Below are positions 1 through 8,179 of a stretch of DNA of 46,568 nucleotides, one piece after another (within the stretch, counting starts at the first letter, position 1; every line of letters begins with the position of its first letter). A program made the position numbers and the translations under genes. The notes beneath the pieces are model-generated. The model was given only the letters and a program-made list of their open reading frames with translations. It was not told the DNA's origin and did no database searches. This DNA comes from AG-12 sp027319585 (GTDB lineage Bacteria; Chloroflexota; Dormibacteria; Aeolococcales; Bog-877). The stretch lies in assembly GCA_027319585.1 (NCBI GenBank), contig DAHVMY010000012.1:1-46568 (forward strand). The letters are read 5' to 3'.

Positions 1-290
1 CTTTGGGGTCGGTCGTCCCAAGGAGCGATGGGGGCGGTGACGATCGTAGTCGCGGCACCAGTCCGCGTAGAGGCCCCAGGACGCCAGGATGGAATTGAAG
101 ATCTCCCGAGCGAAGGGCTCGTCGCGACCATTGCCATGGATGGTCTCCTCGAAGGCGTTCTGCCAAGGTGAGCCCGGGTCGATGCCGCTGATCCGGGAGC
201 TGGACCGAGTGCACCAGTCACCGATGGCCGAGACACCAAACTCTGGGCCGATATCTCGGAGCGGATGAGGTCCCCACCCTCTCGGGTCAG
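1..290 (-). pseudogene. IS3-family transposase remnant (integrase core, 3' part)
   Basis: Read on the minus strand, bases from about 255 down to 1 encode the end of a DDE integrase-core transposase: GPEF, then IDPGSPWQNAFEETIHG, then WGLYADWCRDYDRHRPHRSLG, which match the conserved GPEF, PGSPWQNG..ES.NG and YN..RPHSSLG blocks of IS3-type transposases. Just upstream the segment LIRSE is in another frame from IGPEF, so there is a frameshift near base 250, and sequence beyond about 290 no longer resembles a transposase. The gene is therefore decayed, and its 3' end lies outside the window. What is seen is the motif series; assignment to IS3 rather than a related integrase-core family is likely but not certain. 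Confidence 0.7.
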
Positions 291-340
291 CCGGAGCCAG
301 TTGCGAATTCCGGCCAAGGATGCCAGTCGTTCCGCCTGAA

Positions 341-615
341 GGAGTCCGCCTGATCCGGCGCCACTTCGGTCTCATGCTGCGCCGGGCCGGTTTCCGACTG
401 TGAGGTTCCACGATCTCTGCCACACTGCGGCTATCCTGCTCCTGGGTGGCGGGGTGCACCCCAAGATCGCCGCCAAGATGCTCGGGCATACGAGGGTGGC
501 GATAACGCTGAACCGCTACTCCCACCTCACCCAGACCATGCAGCGCGAGACAGCCCAGGTGATGGGCGCCATCATCTCCCCTGCTGGTGATCTGGAAGAC
601 GAAGGGAGTGCGTAG
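341..615 (+). pseudogene. Tyrosine recombinase/phage integrase, C-terminal fragment
   Basis: The stretch encodes the end of a tyrosine recombinase: RFHDLCHTAA, KIAAKMLGHTRVAITLNRYSHL and a short tail. The usual HDLRHT box has become HDLCHT, so the second catalytic arginine is lost, while the LGH histidine and the YSH tyrosine nucleophile remain. The preceding piece HFGLMLRRAGFRL reads in a different frame and stops at 401-403, so a frameshift separates it from the RFHDL segment. No N-terminal SAM-like or core domain is visible before it, because a transposase remnant lies there on the other strand. It is a relic of an integrated element and should be inactive. Confidence 0.75.
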
Positions 616-687
616 GGCACCTGGGGGAGCCCGGAAAGCTGGGTGGACGGGATGCAAGGCGGGTAGCCGATGACGGTCCATGGCCAG

Positions 688-693
688 TATGAT
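688..693 (+). promoter_or_regulatory. -10 box TATGAT of the toxin-antitoxin pair
   Basis: TATGAT ends exactly six bases before the ATG at 700, so transcription should begin at or next to the start codon and give a leaderless mRNA. No Shine-Dalgarno sequence precedes the ATG. The same spacing is seen at several other genes in the window. Confidence 0.6.
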
Positions 694-699
694 GATCGT

Positions 700-927
700 A
701 TGCAGAGAGCCAGGGTGACCATCACAGTTCGACCAGAGGTTCTGGCGGCTGCGGGGCAGGCAGTCGCCCATGGTCACGCGCCCTCGCTGAGCGCTTGGGT
801 CGACCAAGCCATGGAAGAGAAGGTGAGGCGCCAAGGGCTCGCGGACCTCTTGGCGGAGATGCGGGCTGAAGCTGGGCCGGCCACCTCAGCAGAGGATGAA
901 TGGGCTCGTCAAGTCCTCGGCCTGTAG
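700..927 (+). CDS. VapB-like antitoxin (ribbon-helix-helix type)
   Basis: A 75-residue protein whose first 20 residues (MQRARVTITVRPEVLAAAGQ) form a short beta strand followed by a helix, as in ribbon-helix-helix DNA-binding antitoxins. The C-terminal half is acidic and helical (EDEWARQVLGL), the usual toxin-binding part. It overlaps the downstream PIN-domain toxin by 28 bases, the normal antitoxin-first arrangement of type II systems. An ATG at 670 is in frame, but the ATG at 700 is preferred because a TATGAT box sits six bases upstream and the family fold begins there. It should neutralise the toxin and repress its own promoter; the repressor role is known for the family, not shown here. 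Confidence 0.75.
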   Translation: MQRARVTITVRPEVLAAAGQAVAHGHAPSLSAWVDQAMEEKVRRQGLADLLAEMRAEAGPATSAEDEWARQVLGL

Positions 928-1292
928 TCCTCGACGCCGGCAGTTTGATCGCGTTCGAGCGCGCCGACCGGCTCATGCTCCGCCTGGTGGAGCTGGCAGT
1001 TGAGCACGACCGGGTGCTTCACGTCCCCGCGGGGGTGGTCGCCCAGGTTTGGCGGGATGGCGGCCGACAAGTGCGGCTGGCTCGCCTGATCGAGTCCAGC
1101 AGCATTGCTGTAACCTCCCTTGACCTTGCCGAGGCGCAAGCCACTGGCGCCCTATGTGGGTTGACTGACACCGCAGATACTGTCGACTCGAGCGTGGCGC
1201 TGCTGGCCCGCCGGCTCCGCGCGATCGTCGTCACCAGTGACCCACAGGGCATCCGTCGGCTGGACGCGACGCTCTCGGTGGTGTGCTGCTGA
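900..1292 (+). CDS. VapC-like PIN-domain ribonuclease toxin
   Basis: A 130-residue PIN-domain protein. It opens with VVLDAGSLIAFERAD, giving the first metal-binding aspartate at D12; acidic residues D93/D96 in TADTVDSSVALLARR and D114 in VVTSDP form the rest of the magnesium site. The middle PAGVVAQVWRDG is typical of the actinobacterial subfamily. Members cleave RNA when released from their antitoxin. The gene starts inside the antitoxin gene, so the two are translationally coupled. The length is complete and all key acids are present, so it looks functional, unlike the broken mobile genes just before it. Confidence 0.8.
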   Translation: MGSSSPRPVVLDAGSLIAFERADRLMLRLVELAVEHDRVLHVPAGVVAQVWRDGGRQVRLARLIESSSIAVTSLDLAEAQATGALCGLTDTADTVDSSVALLARRLRAIVVTSDPQGIRRLDATLSVVCC

Positions 1293-1499
1293 GTTTAGCC
1301 GCGGCCGCCCGGTGCTGACGCTGGCCGGGATTGGAGCCGATCCGCTGGGGGGCCGCCGTGATGCCGAGACGAAGCCCACGAAGCAGGTCCCGGCGAGTCC
1401 CAGCGGAGGCGGCCACGTCACGGACTAGTATCCGGCCGAGGTGGTCGGCCCGAGACTGGACATACTCGGCCGGGGGCTGTGGGGAGGTGCCACAATCCT

Positions 1500-2021
1500 T
1501 CACGCGAGGTCGGCCCGCCACTCGACCTCGCCGTCAACCACCTTCACCGTGGGCGCGAGCCCGACGTGTCTGGCCACCGCTTGGGAGGCGCCATGATCCG
1601 GGTGGATGTGGGCGATAACCGCGCGGATCCCGCGGCTCCTTAGCCATTCGACTACCTGCGCGGCGCCCTCGCTGGCGATCCCTTGCCCTTGCCAGGCCGC
1701 GCCGATGATCCAGGCGATCTCGGCCCGGCCCTGGTCCGGCCAGACCGTGACCTGGATTGTGCCAATCAAGGCGCGCTGGTCCCGCGATCGCAGCACCCAG
1801 TTGAGCCATGTCTCGCGCGGGTCCGGTGATCCCGCTTGAAGCCGCTTGTAACGGGACTTGACCTGTCCCGCCGTCATTGGCGCGCCGCCGATGAACTCAT
1901 AAATCGAGGGGTCCCCCAGGATGGGCGCCATCTCTTGGGCGTGGTTCACGCTCAGCGGGACCAGGGTGAACCGCCTGCTTATCAGAGGCTCTACCTTGAT
2001 GTGATCGCCCAATTCGACCAT
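1500..2021 (-). CDS. GNAT-family N-acetyltransferase (RimJ/RimL-like)
   Basis: A 173-residue protein of the Acetyltransf_3 type. It begins with strand-forming LISRRFTLVPLS, has the central beta segment LIGTIQVTV and AEIAWIIG, then the acetyl-CoA pyrophosphate loop WQGQGIASEGA (about residues 109-119), and ends with the fold's last helix and strand including HGASQAVARHVGL. Such proteins transfer acetyl groups to protein N-termini, antibiotics or small amines; the substrate cannot be told from sequence. It stands alone on the minus strand with about 200-base gaps on both sides that contain nothing recognisable. No clear Shine-Dalgarno precedes the ATG at 2021. Confidence 0.85.
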   Translation of the reverse strand: MVELGDHIKVEPLISRRFTLVPLSVNHAQEMAPILGDPSIYEFIGGAPMTAGQVKSRYKRLQAGSPDPRETWLNWVLRSRDQRALIGTIQVTVWPDQGRAEIAWIIGAAWQGQGIASEGAAQVVEWLRSRGIRAVIAHIHPDHGASQAVARHVGLAPTVKVVDGEVEWRADLA

Positions 2022-2252
2022 TCTGGCAACGTTGGATCCATAGCGGTCCTGTCCCAGACAGCGGCCTGCGCCTTCACTAGAGAGTTCTCGGCGGCGGGGA
2101 ACAGGGAAATGGCTGTTGGACAGGTTGCACCATTCGGCTGGTGATCGCTGGCCTCTGTCAACTCAGATATTCAGGTTGGACGTCTGCCTCATCCTAATAT
2201 TGACACAGACGGTTCTGGGGCAGCCTCTGGGGCTGACCAATGTCCAGTCTCG

Positions 2253-3476
2253 TCACCGGCTCAGCTGAGGTCGCTGGGACAGTGGAATCCGCTCAACTAC
2301 CTGCCAGTCAGCTCCCTGGTGGGCGCCGCTCGCGATCACGAGCTGATCCCCGTCCACCACCGCGAGCCACCATTGGCTCCGGACGGCACTTATCTCACCA
2401 TCGTAGCCCGCATCGAAGGTCGCGTTCTGCCACTCCAAGAATGGAAACCGCCGGCATATCCAGTTGCGACCGACGTTGCTCGTTTCGCAGAGGCTGGGAG
2501 CCGAGGCTTGAGTAGACGGTTTCGACTCTTCGGTCGTTCCCAGCAACAGCGTCCTGTTGGGCGCGATAGCGACCACTTGGCCGTCGGTGGCCCCCGCTTG
2601 GTCTACGCCCCCAACCGGCACCTGGCCGGTAGGTACCGGGACGTAGCCACCCCCTTCCTCCAGGGTCCAGCTGTGTCCCCCGTTCGCACTCCCGTAGATA
2701 TCGATGGCCGGGTTGCCACTGACAGTTCCGCCAGCGTAGGTCGCTACCAGATGGCTGCCACTCTCCGTTGCCAGCGATGCATCCCAACCCTGGTAGAAGG
2801 GATGTTTGAACCGAAGTTGGATGTGCCAGGTCCCGCCCCCGTTCGCTGTCATGGCGATGCCGGAGGGACCGGCCAACCAGCCCAGCTTCCGGTTCACGAA
2901 GTGGACGCCTGCCACGGGCAGCGGAGTGGCGACCCGCGTGAGCCGCATGCTGGGCTCGGAGATGCTGTAGAGGCCCGCGCTGGTGACCGCGTAGGCGGTC
3001 CCGGGAGATGGCGCCTGAACGCTGCACACAGGCAGACCAGGGACCAATGTCCAGGAAGCGCCTTGGTTTCTGGTCACCAGCAGCCCCGAGGCGGTGGCCG
3101 CGACCGCCGTGTCGGCCGAGGTCCAGGTGACCTGGTGGATGGAGAGATGGTCAGTCACGTACACCGTCTGCCAGGTTTGACCTCCATTCGCTGTACGCTG
3201 AATGAGGCCCCCGGGGACGCCAGCGGCTGACTCATGGTCGAGCGAGACCAGCCCTAGCTCGCCACTGACGAAGGCGATGCTCACGCGTTGATGCGCCAGG
3301 TCGCCGAGGGAACAGCCAGGGTTGTTCGGCGAGGAGTCGGCCTTCGGAGTGGGCGCAGAGCTCGTTGGCGAGGGAAGTGCGCTGGAGGTCGGCAATGGGT
3401 GAAGCCCTGGCGAGGCGCAGGCGCTCAGGACGAGGGCCAGAACGGTGAGCAATATGAGGGGCAGGGCACGGCGCAC
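2253..3476 (-). CDS. Lipoprotein with BNR/Ycf48-like repeats
   Basis: A 407-residue exported lipoprotein. Residues 1-20 form a signal peptide ending in the lipobox LSAC, with C20 as the lipidated cysteine, followed by a Ser/Pro/Thr-rich linker. The rest contains at least five BNR/Asp-box-like turns (RTANGGQTW, TRNQGASW, TANGGGTW, SANGGHSW, TSNVGRNW), expected to build a beta propeller like the photosynthesis-assembly protein Ycf48 or sialidase-type proteins. No catalytic residues of a sialidase are evident. The start is GTG at 3476; an ATG four bases upstream is out of frame. It is monocistronic and its function is unknown; a surface binding or chaperone role is a guess. Confidence 0.8.
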   Translation of the reverse strand: MRRALPLILLTVLALVLSACASPGLHPLPTSSALPSPTSSAPTPKADSSPNNPGCSLGDLAHQRVSIAFVSGELGLVSLDHESAAGVPGGLIQRTANGGQTWQTVYVTDHLSIHQVTWTSADTAVAATASGLLVTRNQGASWTLVPGLPVCSVQAPSPGTAYAVTSAGLYSISEPSMRLTRVATPLPVAGVHFVNRKLGWLAGPSGIAMTANGGGTWHIQLRFKHPFYQGWDASLATESGSHLVATYAGGTVSGNPAIDIYGSANGGHSWTLEEGGGYVPVPTGQVPVGGVDQAGATDGQVVAIAPNRTLLLGTTEESKPSTQASAPSLCETSNVGRNWICRRFPFLEWQNATFDAGYDGEISAVRSQWWLAVVDGDQLVIASGAHQGADWQVVERIPLSQRPQLSR

Positions 3477-3761
3477 TCATGGGTAACGGCCTTTCTGCCC
3501 GTGATGTTCCGGCGGCGCTCGCTCAGGAGCCAGCGCGCGCGATCACGCGCTTGGCCCTGATACGGGCGTCGTTAGAACGGCCCCTGGAACTTGAGCCTCG
3601 TGGGGACGGCCTTACCGCGCCGGCTCTCGGGCGAACTCGACACGGTCGGCGCGGCCGGGTGGTAGTGACGCAGAGAGTCCGCCCCGCATGCCTGGACCCG
3701 GGTGTGCCGCCGGTCCGATCCTGCGCGAAGCTTCGGCTGGACAGGGTGATGATGGGCGACG

Positions 3762-3767
3762 TAGCCT
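3762..3767 (+). promoter_or_regulatory. -10 box TAGCCT, leaderless start for the 3774 gene
   Basis: TAGCCT is followed by six bases and then the GTG at 3774, the spacing that recurs at other genes here. It supports GTG 3774 as the true start of a leaderless mRNA. The 285 bases before it (3477-3761) contain no recognisable gene or RNA. Confidence 0.45.
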
Positions 3768-3773
3768 CTGGGA

Positions 3774-4172
3774 GTGGACCAGACAGGCGCGGCCCCGACT
3801 TCGGTTCGCGATCGTACCCAGGCGGAGTGCGCCGTGCGCAGGTTGCTCTTCATAACCGAGGCGGACCCCCGCCCCAGCGATGCCGAGGTCGAGAGGGTCT
3901 TCAGTCTCTCCCTGGCTCTGTCGGCGATGCGCTGCATCTTCACCTACATGGTGATGCCCTTCCTGTTGCCCACGATCGGGGCCCTGGCGGGGGCAGGGCC
4001 GGTGGTGGGGGTCTTCCTTTCGGCGGTCGCCCTCGTGTTCGACGTCCGGGCGATTCGTGCCTTCTGGCGGGCCGACGACCCCCGGCGCTGGTCGATGACG
4101 GCGCTCTACCTGTTCGTGATCGTCTTCGTCTTGGTGCTGTTGGCGCTGGATCTCCACAGCATCCGTCTCTGA
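3774..4172 (+). CDS. Small conserved membrane protein, unknown function
   Basis: A 132-residue protein with three predicted membrane segments: FTYMVMPFLLPTIGALAGA, VVGVFLSAVALVFDV and MTALYLFVIVFVLVLLALDL. The N-terminal 40 residues are soluble. Charged pattern RAIRAFWRADDPRRW between segments two and three resembles a family of small uncharacterised actinobacterial membrane proteins, recalled from memory and not verified. The GTG start is chosen because a TAGCCT box lies six bases upstream. It is flanked by non-coding DNA on both sides, so it is probably transcribed alone. No enzymatic motif is visible. Confidence 0.65.
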   Translation: MDQTGAAPTSVRDRTQAECAVRRLLFITEADPRPSDAEVERVFSLSLALSAMRCIFTYMVMPFLLPTIGALAGAGPVVGVFLSAVALVFDVRAIRAFWRADDPRRWSMTALYLFVIVFVLVLLALDLHSIRL

Positions 4173-4608
4173 TCGTGTGCTCGGCCAGGGGCAGACTACT
4201 GCGCTTGCGCCGGCGCACCAGCGCGCACCACGGGTCATGGCCAGCTGCTGTTGCCTCGCTGGGATCGTCGGCACATTCGTAGAGCGGGCTACCCGCTCAG
4301 GGTTCGGCCCGCGGCAAGTTCGGGGAGACCCTTGCTCCGGGGCTGAAAGCGCCCCTCATGGGGGATGCCGGGTCCGACGGCACCCGCTCCGATGCCTGCG
4401 CCAGAGGGCCGCTCATGGCCCGGGCGCGCCGCCGCGACCAGGATTCGTGATCACCTCCCCAGCAACCGGACGAAGCGCACCGGGGATGCGTCTTTGACCG
4501 GTCCGGGACTGCCGCGAGAGCTAAGCCCGCTCTCCGTCCCGCCGGCTTGTGCAGGGTGGCGGGAGCGGCTCCCGAGGCCCACCTTCCCGGCGCAGCCCTC
4601 CGTCCCAC
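4173..4608 (+). other. Gene-free stretch, nothing recognised
   Basis: About 440 bases without a credible gene. Open frames here have no conserved motifs, and several run antisense into the exporter gene. The middle (about 4310-4400) has several GC-rich short inverted segments, but I could not match them to a known riboswitch or small RNA. Confidence 0.4.
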
Positions 4609-4614
4609 TACCTT
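4609..4614 (+). promoter_or_regulatory. -10 box TACCTT, leaderless start for the EamA exporter
   Basis: TACCTT ends six bases before GTG 4621. No Shine-Dalgarno sequence precedes the GTG, consistent with a leaderless mRNA. Confidence 0.5.
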
Positions 4615-4620
4615 GAGTGT

Positions 4621-5601
4621 GTGAGCACTCAGCATCCGTTCCGTCCCGGCACGGTCACCCGGGACTTCGGGTCTGGCGACCTGCTGGTGCTGGGTGCGAC
4701 CGCCATCTGGAGTGTCAATGTGGTGGCGGTGAAACTGGCGCTGCACCAGAGCGGCCCCCTGACCTACTCGGTGATCCGGTACCTGGTCGGCGGCGTGGCC
4801 CTGCTCGGTCTGGCCCGCTGGATCGACGGCCCTCTGCCGAGGCTGTCGCGCGAGCAATGGCGGCTGGTCGCCGTGCTGGCGCTGTTCGGGGTGCTCATCA
4901 ACCAGTCGAGCTTCACCGGGTCCCTGGCTTTGACCAACGCCGACAACGTGGCCATGATCTCGGGCACCACGCCGCTGTTGGTCGCCCTCTGGGTCGCATA
5001 TCGTCATCGGCAGCGCTTCCGCGCCCGGGTCTGGGTCGGGCTGACGATAGGGTTCGCGGGCCTGTTCCTGGTGGTCGGGGCCGGGGCCGCCGACTGGTCG
5101 AGCTGGTTCGGCATCGTAGTCGCTCTCGGCAACCCGATCAGCTGGGCGGCCTACCTGCTGCTTCTGCCCCGCCTGTTGGGCCGACTCCCACCGCTCACAC
5201 TCGCCGCTCTGATATCCCTGCTGGGGGCGGCCATGCTGGTGCCCTTCGGGGCCGCCCAGGCGTTGGCCCAACCTCCTCATCCAACGGTCGGTTGGCTGGG
5301 GTTGCTCGCGTACAGCGCGCTGGGGGCGGTGGCGCTGACCACCTGGATGTACCTGCCCGGGGTCAGCCGCCTCGGTCCGGCCAGGACCGCCATCTACAGC
5401 TACCTCCAGCCGTTCCTGGCCCTGGTGGCGGCGCTGGTGATCGTGGGTGAGCCCATCCTTCCCCTGCAGCTGCTGGGCGGGGTGGTGATGCTGGTGGGAG
5501 TCGCGATGGGCCGGCCACGGGCTCGACCGACCAGGAGCGGTCGCGACGGCGCGGCGGTGGTCGCCCCAGCGCCTGCGGTCTCGCCCAACCATGCCGGTTG
5601 A
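4621..5601 (+). CDS. EamA/DMT-superfamily transporter (RhaT-like)
   Basis: A 326-residue inner-membrane protein with ten predicted helices built from two EamA repeats (about residues 15-150 and 165-300). Typical signatures are LGATAIWSVNVVAVKLAL in helix 1, TNADNVAMISGTTPLLVAL at the end of repeat 1 and SRLGPARTAIYSYLQPFLALVAALVI in the last part of repeat 2. The family exports amino acids, nucleobases and other metabolites; the substrate is unknown. The GTG at 4621 is preferred over upstream in-frame codons because it directly precedes the first helix by a usual distance and has a TACCTT box six bases before it. The gene converges on the methyltransferase gene downstream. Confidence 0.85.
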   Translation: MSTQHPFRPGTVTRDFGSGDLLVLGATAIWSVNVVAVKLALHQSGPLTYSVIRYLVGGVALLGLARWIDGPLPRLSREQWRLVAVLALFGVLINQSSFTGSLALTNADNVAMISGTTPLLVALWVAYRHRQRFRARVWVGLTIGFAGLFLVVGAGAADWSSWFGIVVALGNPISWAAYLLLLPRLLGRLPPLTLAALISLLGAAMLVPFGAAQALAQPPHPTVGWLGLLAYSALGAVALTTWMYLPGVSRLGPARTAIYSYLQPFLALVAALVIVGEPILPLQLLGGVVMLVGVAMGRPRARPTRSGRDGAAVVAPAPAVSPNHAG

Positions 5602-5666
5602 GGTCCGGGTCCAGGATTCCCTTGCCATCCGAACTCCCAGCGACGAGGGAGCTTTGTGGGGACCGC

Positions 5667-6440
5667 TCAGGAGGTGGTTGGGCTGAACACCGCGTGCAGA
5701 CCGCGTAGATCTCGATCCTCGTCTCTCAGCGTTGCGACGACGTCAAGGCCGAGAGCCGATAGGAGCGGACTCAGGTGGCCGAGCTGACCTCCACCGAGCT
5801 CCAGGAGCAGGTGGCCGCCGGGGCGCAGCCAGGTGGGAGCTGCGGCGCACGCGCCCTCGACCAGCCGAAGCCCGTTGGGCCCGCCATCGAGTGCGCCCCT
5901 CGGCTCGAATTGGGCCACATCGTGGGGGAGGTACGCCATCTCCGGGGTGGGCACGTAGGGAAGCACCGCGGTGATGACATCGACGCGGTTGCGCCAGCCG
6001 GAGGGGGCCGGTCCGAACATATCCCCTTCGACGACGGTCACTCCATTGCTGCGGGCGCATGCGGCGGCCGCCGGATCACGGTCGATCCCAATCACGGCCG
6101 CCTGCGGGTGCGCCCTCAGCATCACCATCGCGACCGCGCCGCTGCCGGTGCCGAGGTCGATGGCGCGGCCGTGCCGTGGAAGCAGTGCGGCCGCAAGGCG
6201 TGCCAGAGGCTCGCTGTGCGCTCGAGGCACATAGACGTTTGGTGCGATCTTCACGTCCAGGCCGCAGAAAGAGACCGAGCCCGTGATCCACGCCAGCGGC
6301 TCCCCGCTCTCCCGCCGGCATACCAGCTGCTCCAGGAGTTGGAGGTCCGCCCGGGCCCTTCGCAGCAGTTGCTCCGCCTCCGCTTCGGGAAACACACACC
6401 CAGCCCGCCTGAGTCGCTCGACGACTTGCGCGCGGCTCAC
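5667..6440 (-). CDS. PrmC/HemK-like methyltransferase with altered NPPY motif
   Basis: A 257-residue SAM-dependent methyltransferase of the HemK-related group that modifies an unknown protein target. The N-terminal helical domain (RAQVVERLRRAG to PLAWITGSVSFCGL) and the following VYVPRAHSEPLARLAA match PrmC-type proteins, and AIDLGTGSGAVAMVM is the SAM-binding loop. The substrate-glutamine motif, NPPY in PrmC and NAPY in this side family, reads VLPY here (AVLPYVPTPEM), so the asparagine that contacts the glutamine amide is missing. True PrmC, which methylates release factors, is more likely elsewhere. The start is GTG 6440. It converges with the exporter gene; the 65 bases between contain a weak CTCCC/GGGAG hairpin. 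Confidence 0.75.
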   Translation of the reverse strand: MSRAQVVERLRRAGCVFPEAEAEQLLRRARADLQLLEQLVCRRESGEPLAWITGSVSFCGLDVKIAPNVYVPRAHSEPLARLAAALLPRHGRAIDLGTGSGAVAMVMLRAHPQAAVIGIDRDPAAAACARSNGVTVVEGDMFGPAPSGWRNRVDVITAVLPYVPTPEMAYLPHDVAQFEPRGALDGGPNGLRLVEGACAAAPTWLRPGGHLLLELGGGQLGHLSPLLSALGLDVVATLRDEDRDLRGLHAVFSPTTS

Positions 6441-6718
6441 GGACGGCTCAGCGCTCCAAGTGCCGGGCGGAATGAGGACTGCGGGCCGGCACCGACCGCA
6501 TCCGTCCCAGCCCTCTTCCCGGCTGTTACCTGACGCCGAGCTGCAGGGGCGCCGCCTGGGACCGGCGGCATCCAGCTGGCGGCGGATCGAATTGCTGCTG
6601 CAGTCACCATCTCGCCCCGCCGCGGGAGAGGCTATCGTCGTCGGATGCCGCCGAGTTCACCATCCGGGCTGTGGCCGCAGTGGCGGCAGCGAGCACGCAG
6701 CCGATGGCTTAGTCCGGG

Positions 6719-7213
6719 TCAGGCAGGCGGGCGCTGGGCGCCCAGATTGGCGCAGGCCTCGCACACCTGCGGGGGGATGAATCCGGCGCTCATCAGCGCC
6801 GCGAAGAGGCGGCAGCCGATACACAGGCCCAGTCCCGCCTCGAGACCGGCCGCCAGTGCCAGCACCCCGAGCACGGTGTACGTGGCCACCTCCAGGTGCC
6901 AGCCAAAGTAGAGGAGGGTCGCGAGCACAGTCAGTGTTGCCCCGATCCCCTGAGCAAAGCGCTTCGGAGGCCCGGGGACGAGCCGCGGCGAGGAGGTGAC
7001 CCGGGGCGCGACCAGGCGGGTCGCGATCTGGCCGAGTGGGCTGAAGGTCGGTCCGCTGGTGACCCGCGCCAAAAAGCCATAGGCGAGAACCGCGCTCAGC
7101 CACGGCAGCTGGCCGATGATCGCGGTGAGGGCCAGGGCAAGCACTCCGGCCGCCACCACGCGGCTCGCTACGTCATTGACCGGGTTGGGGAAGGTGGGCC
7201 AGCGGTCGAACAT
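6719..7213 (-). CDS. DUF4395 membrane protein with C-terminal cysteine pairs
   Basis: A 164-residue membrane protein of the DUF4395 family. It begins FPNPVNDVASRV, the family hallmark, has about four hydrophobic segments, and ends with CIGCRLFAAL and VCEAC, two cysteine pairs that suggest thiol-disulfide or metal chemistry. In other genomes the family is often found near thioredoxin- or rhodanese-like genes (recalled association). Here the next gene upstream is a DsbA-like protein on the same strand, 75 bases away, so a shared redox role is plausible. ATG 7213 is chosen because GGAG lies six bases before it; a TTG 39 bases upstream is in frame but lacks one. Confidence 0.8.
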   Translation of the reverse strand: MFDRWPTFPNPVNDVASRVVAAGVLALALTAIIGQLPWLSAVLAYGFLARVTSGPTFSPLGQIATRLVAPRVTSSPRLVPGPPKRFAQGIGATLTVLATLLYFGWHLEVATYTVLGVLALAAGLEAGLGLCIGCRLFAALMSAGFIPPQVCEACANLGAQRPPA

Positions 7214-7288
7214 GCGACAACTCCAGGGCTCGTCGAATCTGCCACCAGACAAACTATCACACTTGTCCGGTGCTGTCGATGGTCGAGC

Positions 7289-7906
7289 TCAGAGCTGAGG
7301 GGGATGTCCCTCGCGCTCGCGCTTCAGCTCGAACAGGTACGGCCTCCTCACCATCCGCACCACATCGCGCAGCAGCTCCACCGCCTCGTCATCATCGGGC
7401 ACCTCGGTGATCACGGGTCCGAACGCGCCGGGCCCGCGGCCCCCGTCGAGGATCAGGGTGGGCACCCCGAAAGCCTCGCAGCTGGCGACCGCCGCTCTAT
7501 GATCCGCGACGACGGCTTGCCAGAGTTCACGGTCTCCCGCATACCGTGCTCGATCAGACGGCTCCATGCCGGCCGCCTCCATCGCCCGTTCGAGCACCGC
7601 TGCGGCCCGGTCCTCGGTGAGGCGCTCGCCCTCGTGATGCAGCAGGCGCCCCAGCTCGGAGTAAAGCTTCCCGACCAGCTCCTTGCCCCCCTGTCGGCGA
7701 GCCAAAGAGAGCATCTGGAGCGCCTGGCCGCTGTAGCCGACCGGGGCCAAATCGGCCTCCTCGCCTGGTTCCAGATGGACGATCCCGAGTGAGAAGAAGC
7801 GCCAATCCAGCGAAATCTCTCCTAGCTCCTCCAGCCGTGCCGCCCAGCGCGATGTCAGCCAAGCCCACGGACAGACGGGATCAAAGTGGAAGTTGATCTG
7901 CTCCAA
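7289..7906 (-). CDS. DsbA-family thioredoxin-fold protein (Rv2466c-like)
   Basis: A 205-residue cytosolic thioredoxin-fold protein. FHFDPVCPWAWLTSRW near the N-terminus resembles the active-site region of the DsbA-like family that includes the mycothiol-dependent reductase Rv2466c, where the second cysteine of CxxC is replaced: here C12-P-W-A. A helical insertion follows, and the cis-proline loop appears as FGVPTLILDG. There is no signal peptide, so it should work in the cytoplasm with a low-molecular-weight thiol. TTG 7906 is taken as the start because GGAGAAATC precedes it; the frame stays open upstream to 8005, but those residues (rich in Arg and His) do not look like part of the fold. Confidence 0.78.
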   Translation of the reverse strand: MEQINFHFDPVCPWAWLTSRWAARLEELGEISLDWRFFSLGIVHLEPGEEADLAPVGYSGQALQMLSLARRQGGKELVGKLYSELGRLLHHEGERLTEDRAAAVLERAMEAAGMEPSDRARYAGDRELWQAVVADHRAAVASCEAFGVPTLILDGGRGPGAFGPVITEVPDDDEAVELLRDVVRMVRRPYLFELKREREGHPPQL

Positions 7907-8179
7907 GATTTCTCCAAGGTGTTGGCGGCGATGAGCTGCCGCTGTGGTCAGATGGCGGGGCCGGGGATCGTCTGGCCCGGTCACGTCCTGAGATTCACAT
8001 TCCATTCTGCCATCCCCTGCGCCGCGGCGGCCCCGGTACAGGACGGCAGGCGCAGTCTCATCCCGGCAATCCGAAGTGGCTCGGCCACTGGGTTCCGGAC
8101 GTTCTGGTCCCTGGGTCCGACTTCCGGTGCTACACCTCGCGATCGGCTCGGCAAGCCGGCTTACAGCGGCGAGGACCGA

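Noticed and set aside
1293..1499. Possible relic reading frames between the toxin and the acetyltransferase
   Set aside because: Short frames on both strands without any conserved motif; the stretch is treated as non-coding.
4310..4400. GC-rich stretch with short inverted segments, possible riboswitch
   Set aside because: No conserved riboswitch core could be matched, and the gene downstream appears to have a leaderless start, which leaves no place for a 5' element.
4297..5628. 443-codon minus-strand frame opposite the EamA exporter
   Set aside because: Low-complexity Arg/Gln/Gly/His-rich product with no motif; a GC-skewed antisense shadow of a clear membrane transporter.
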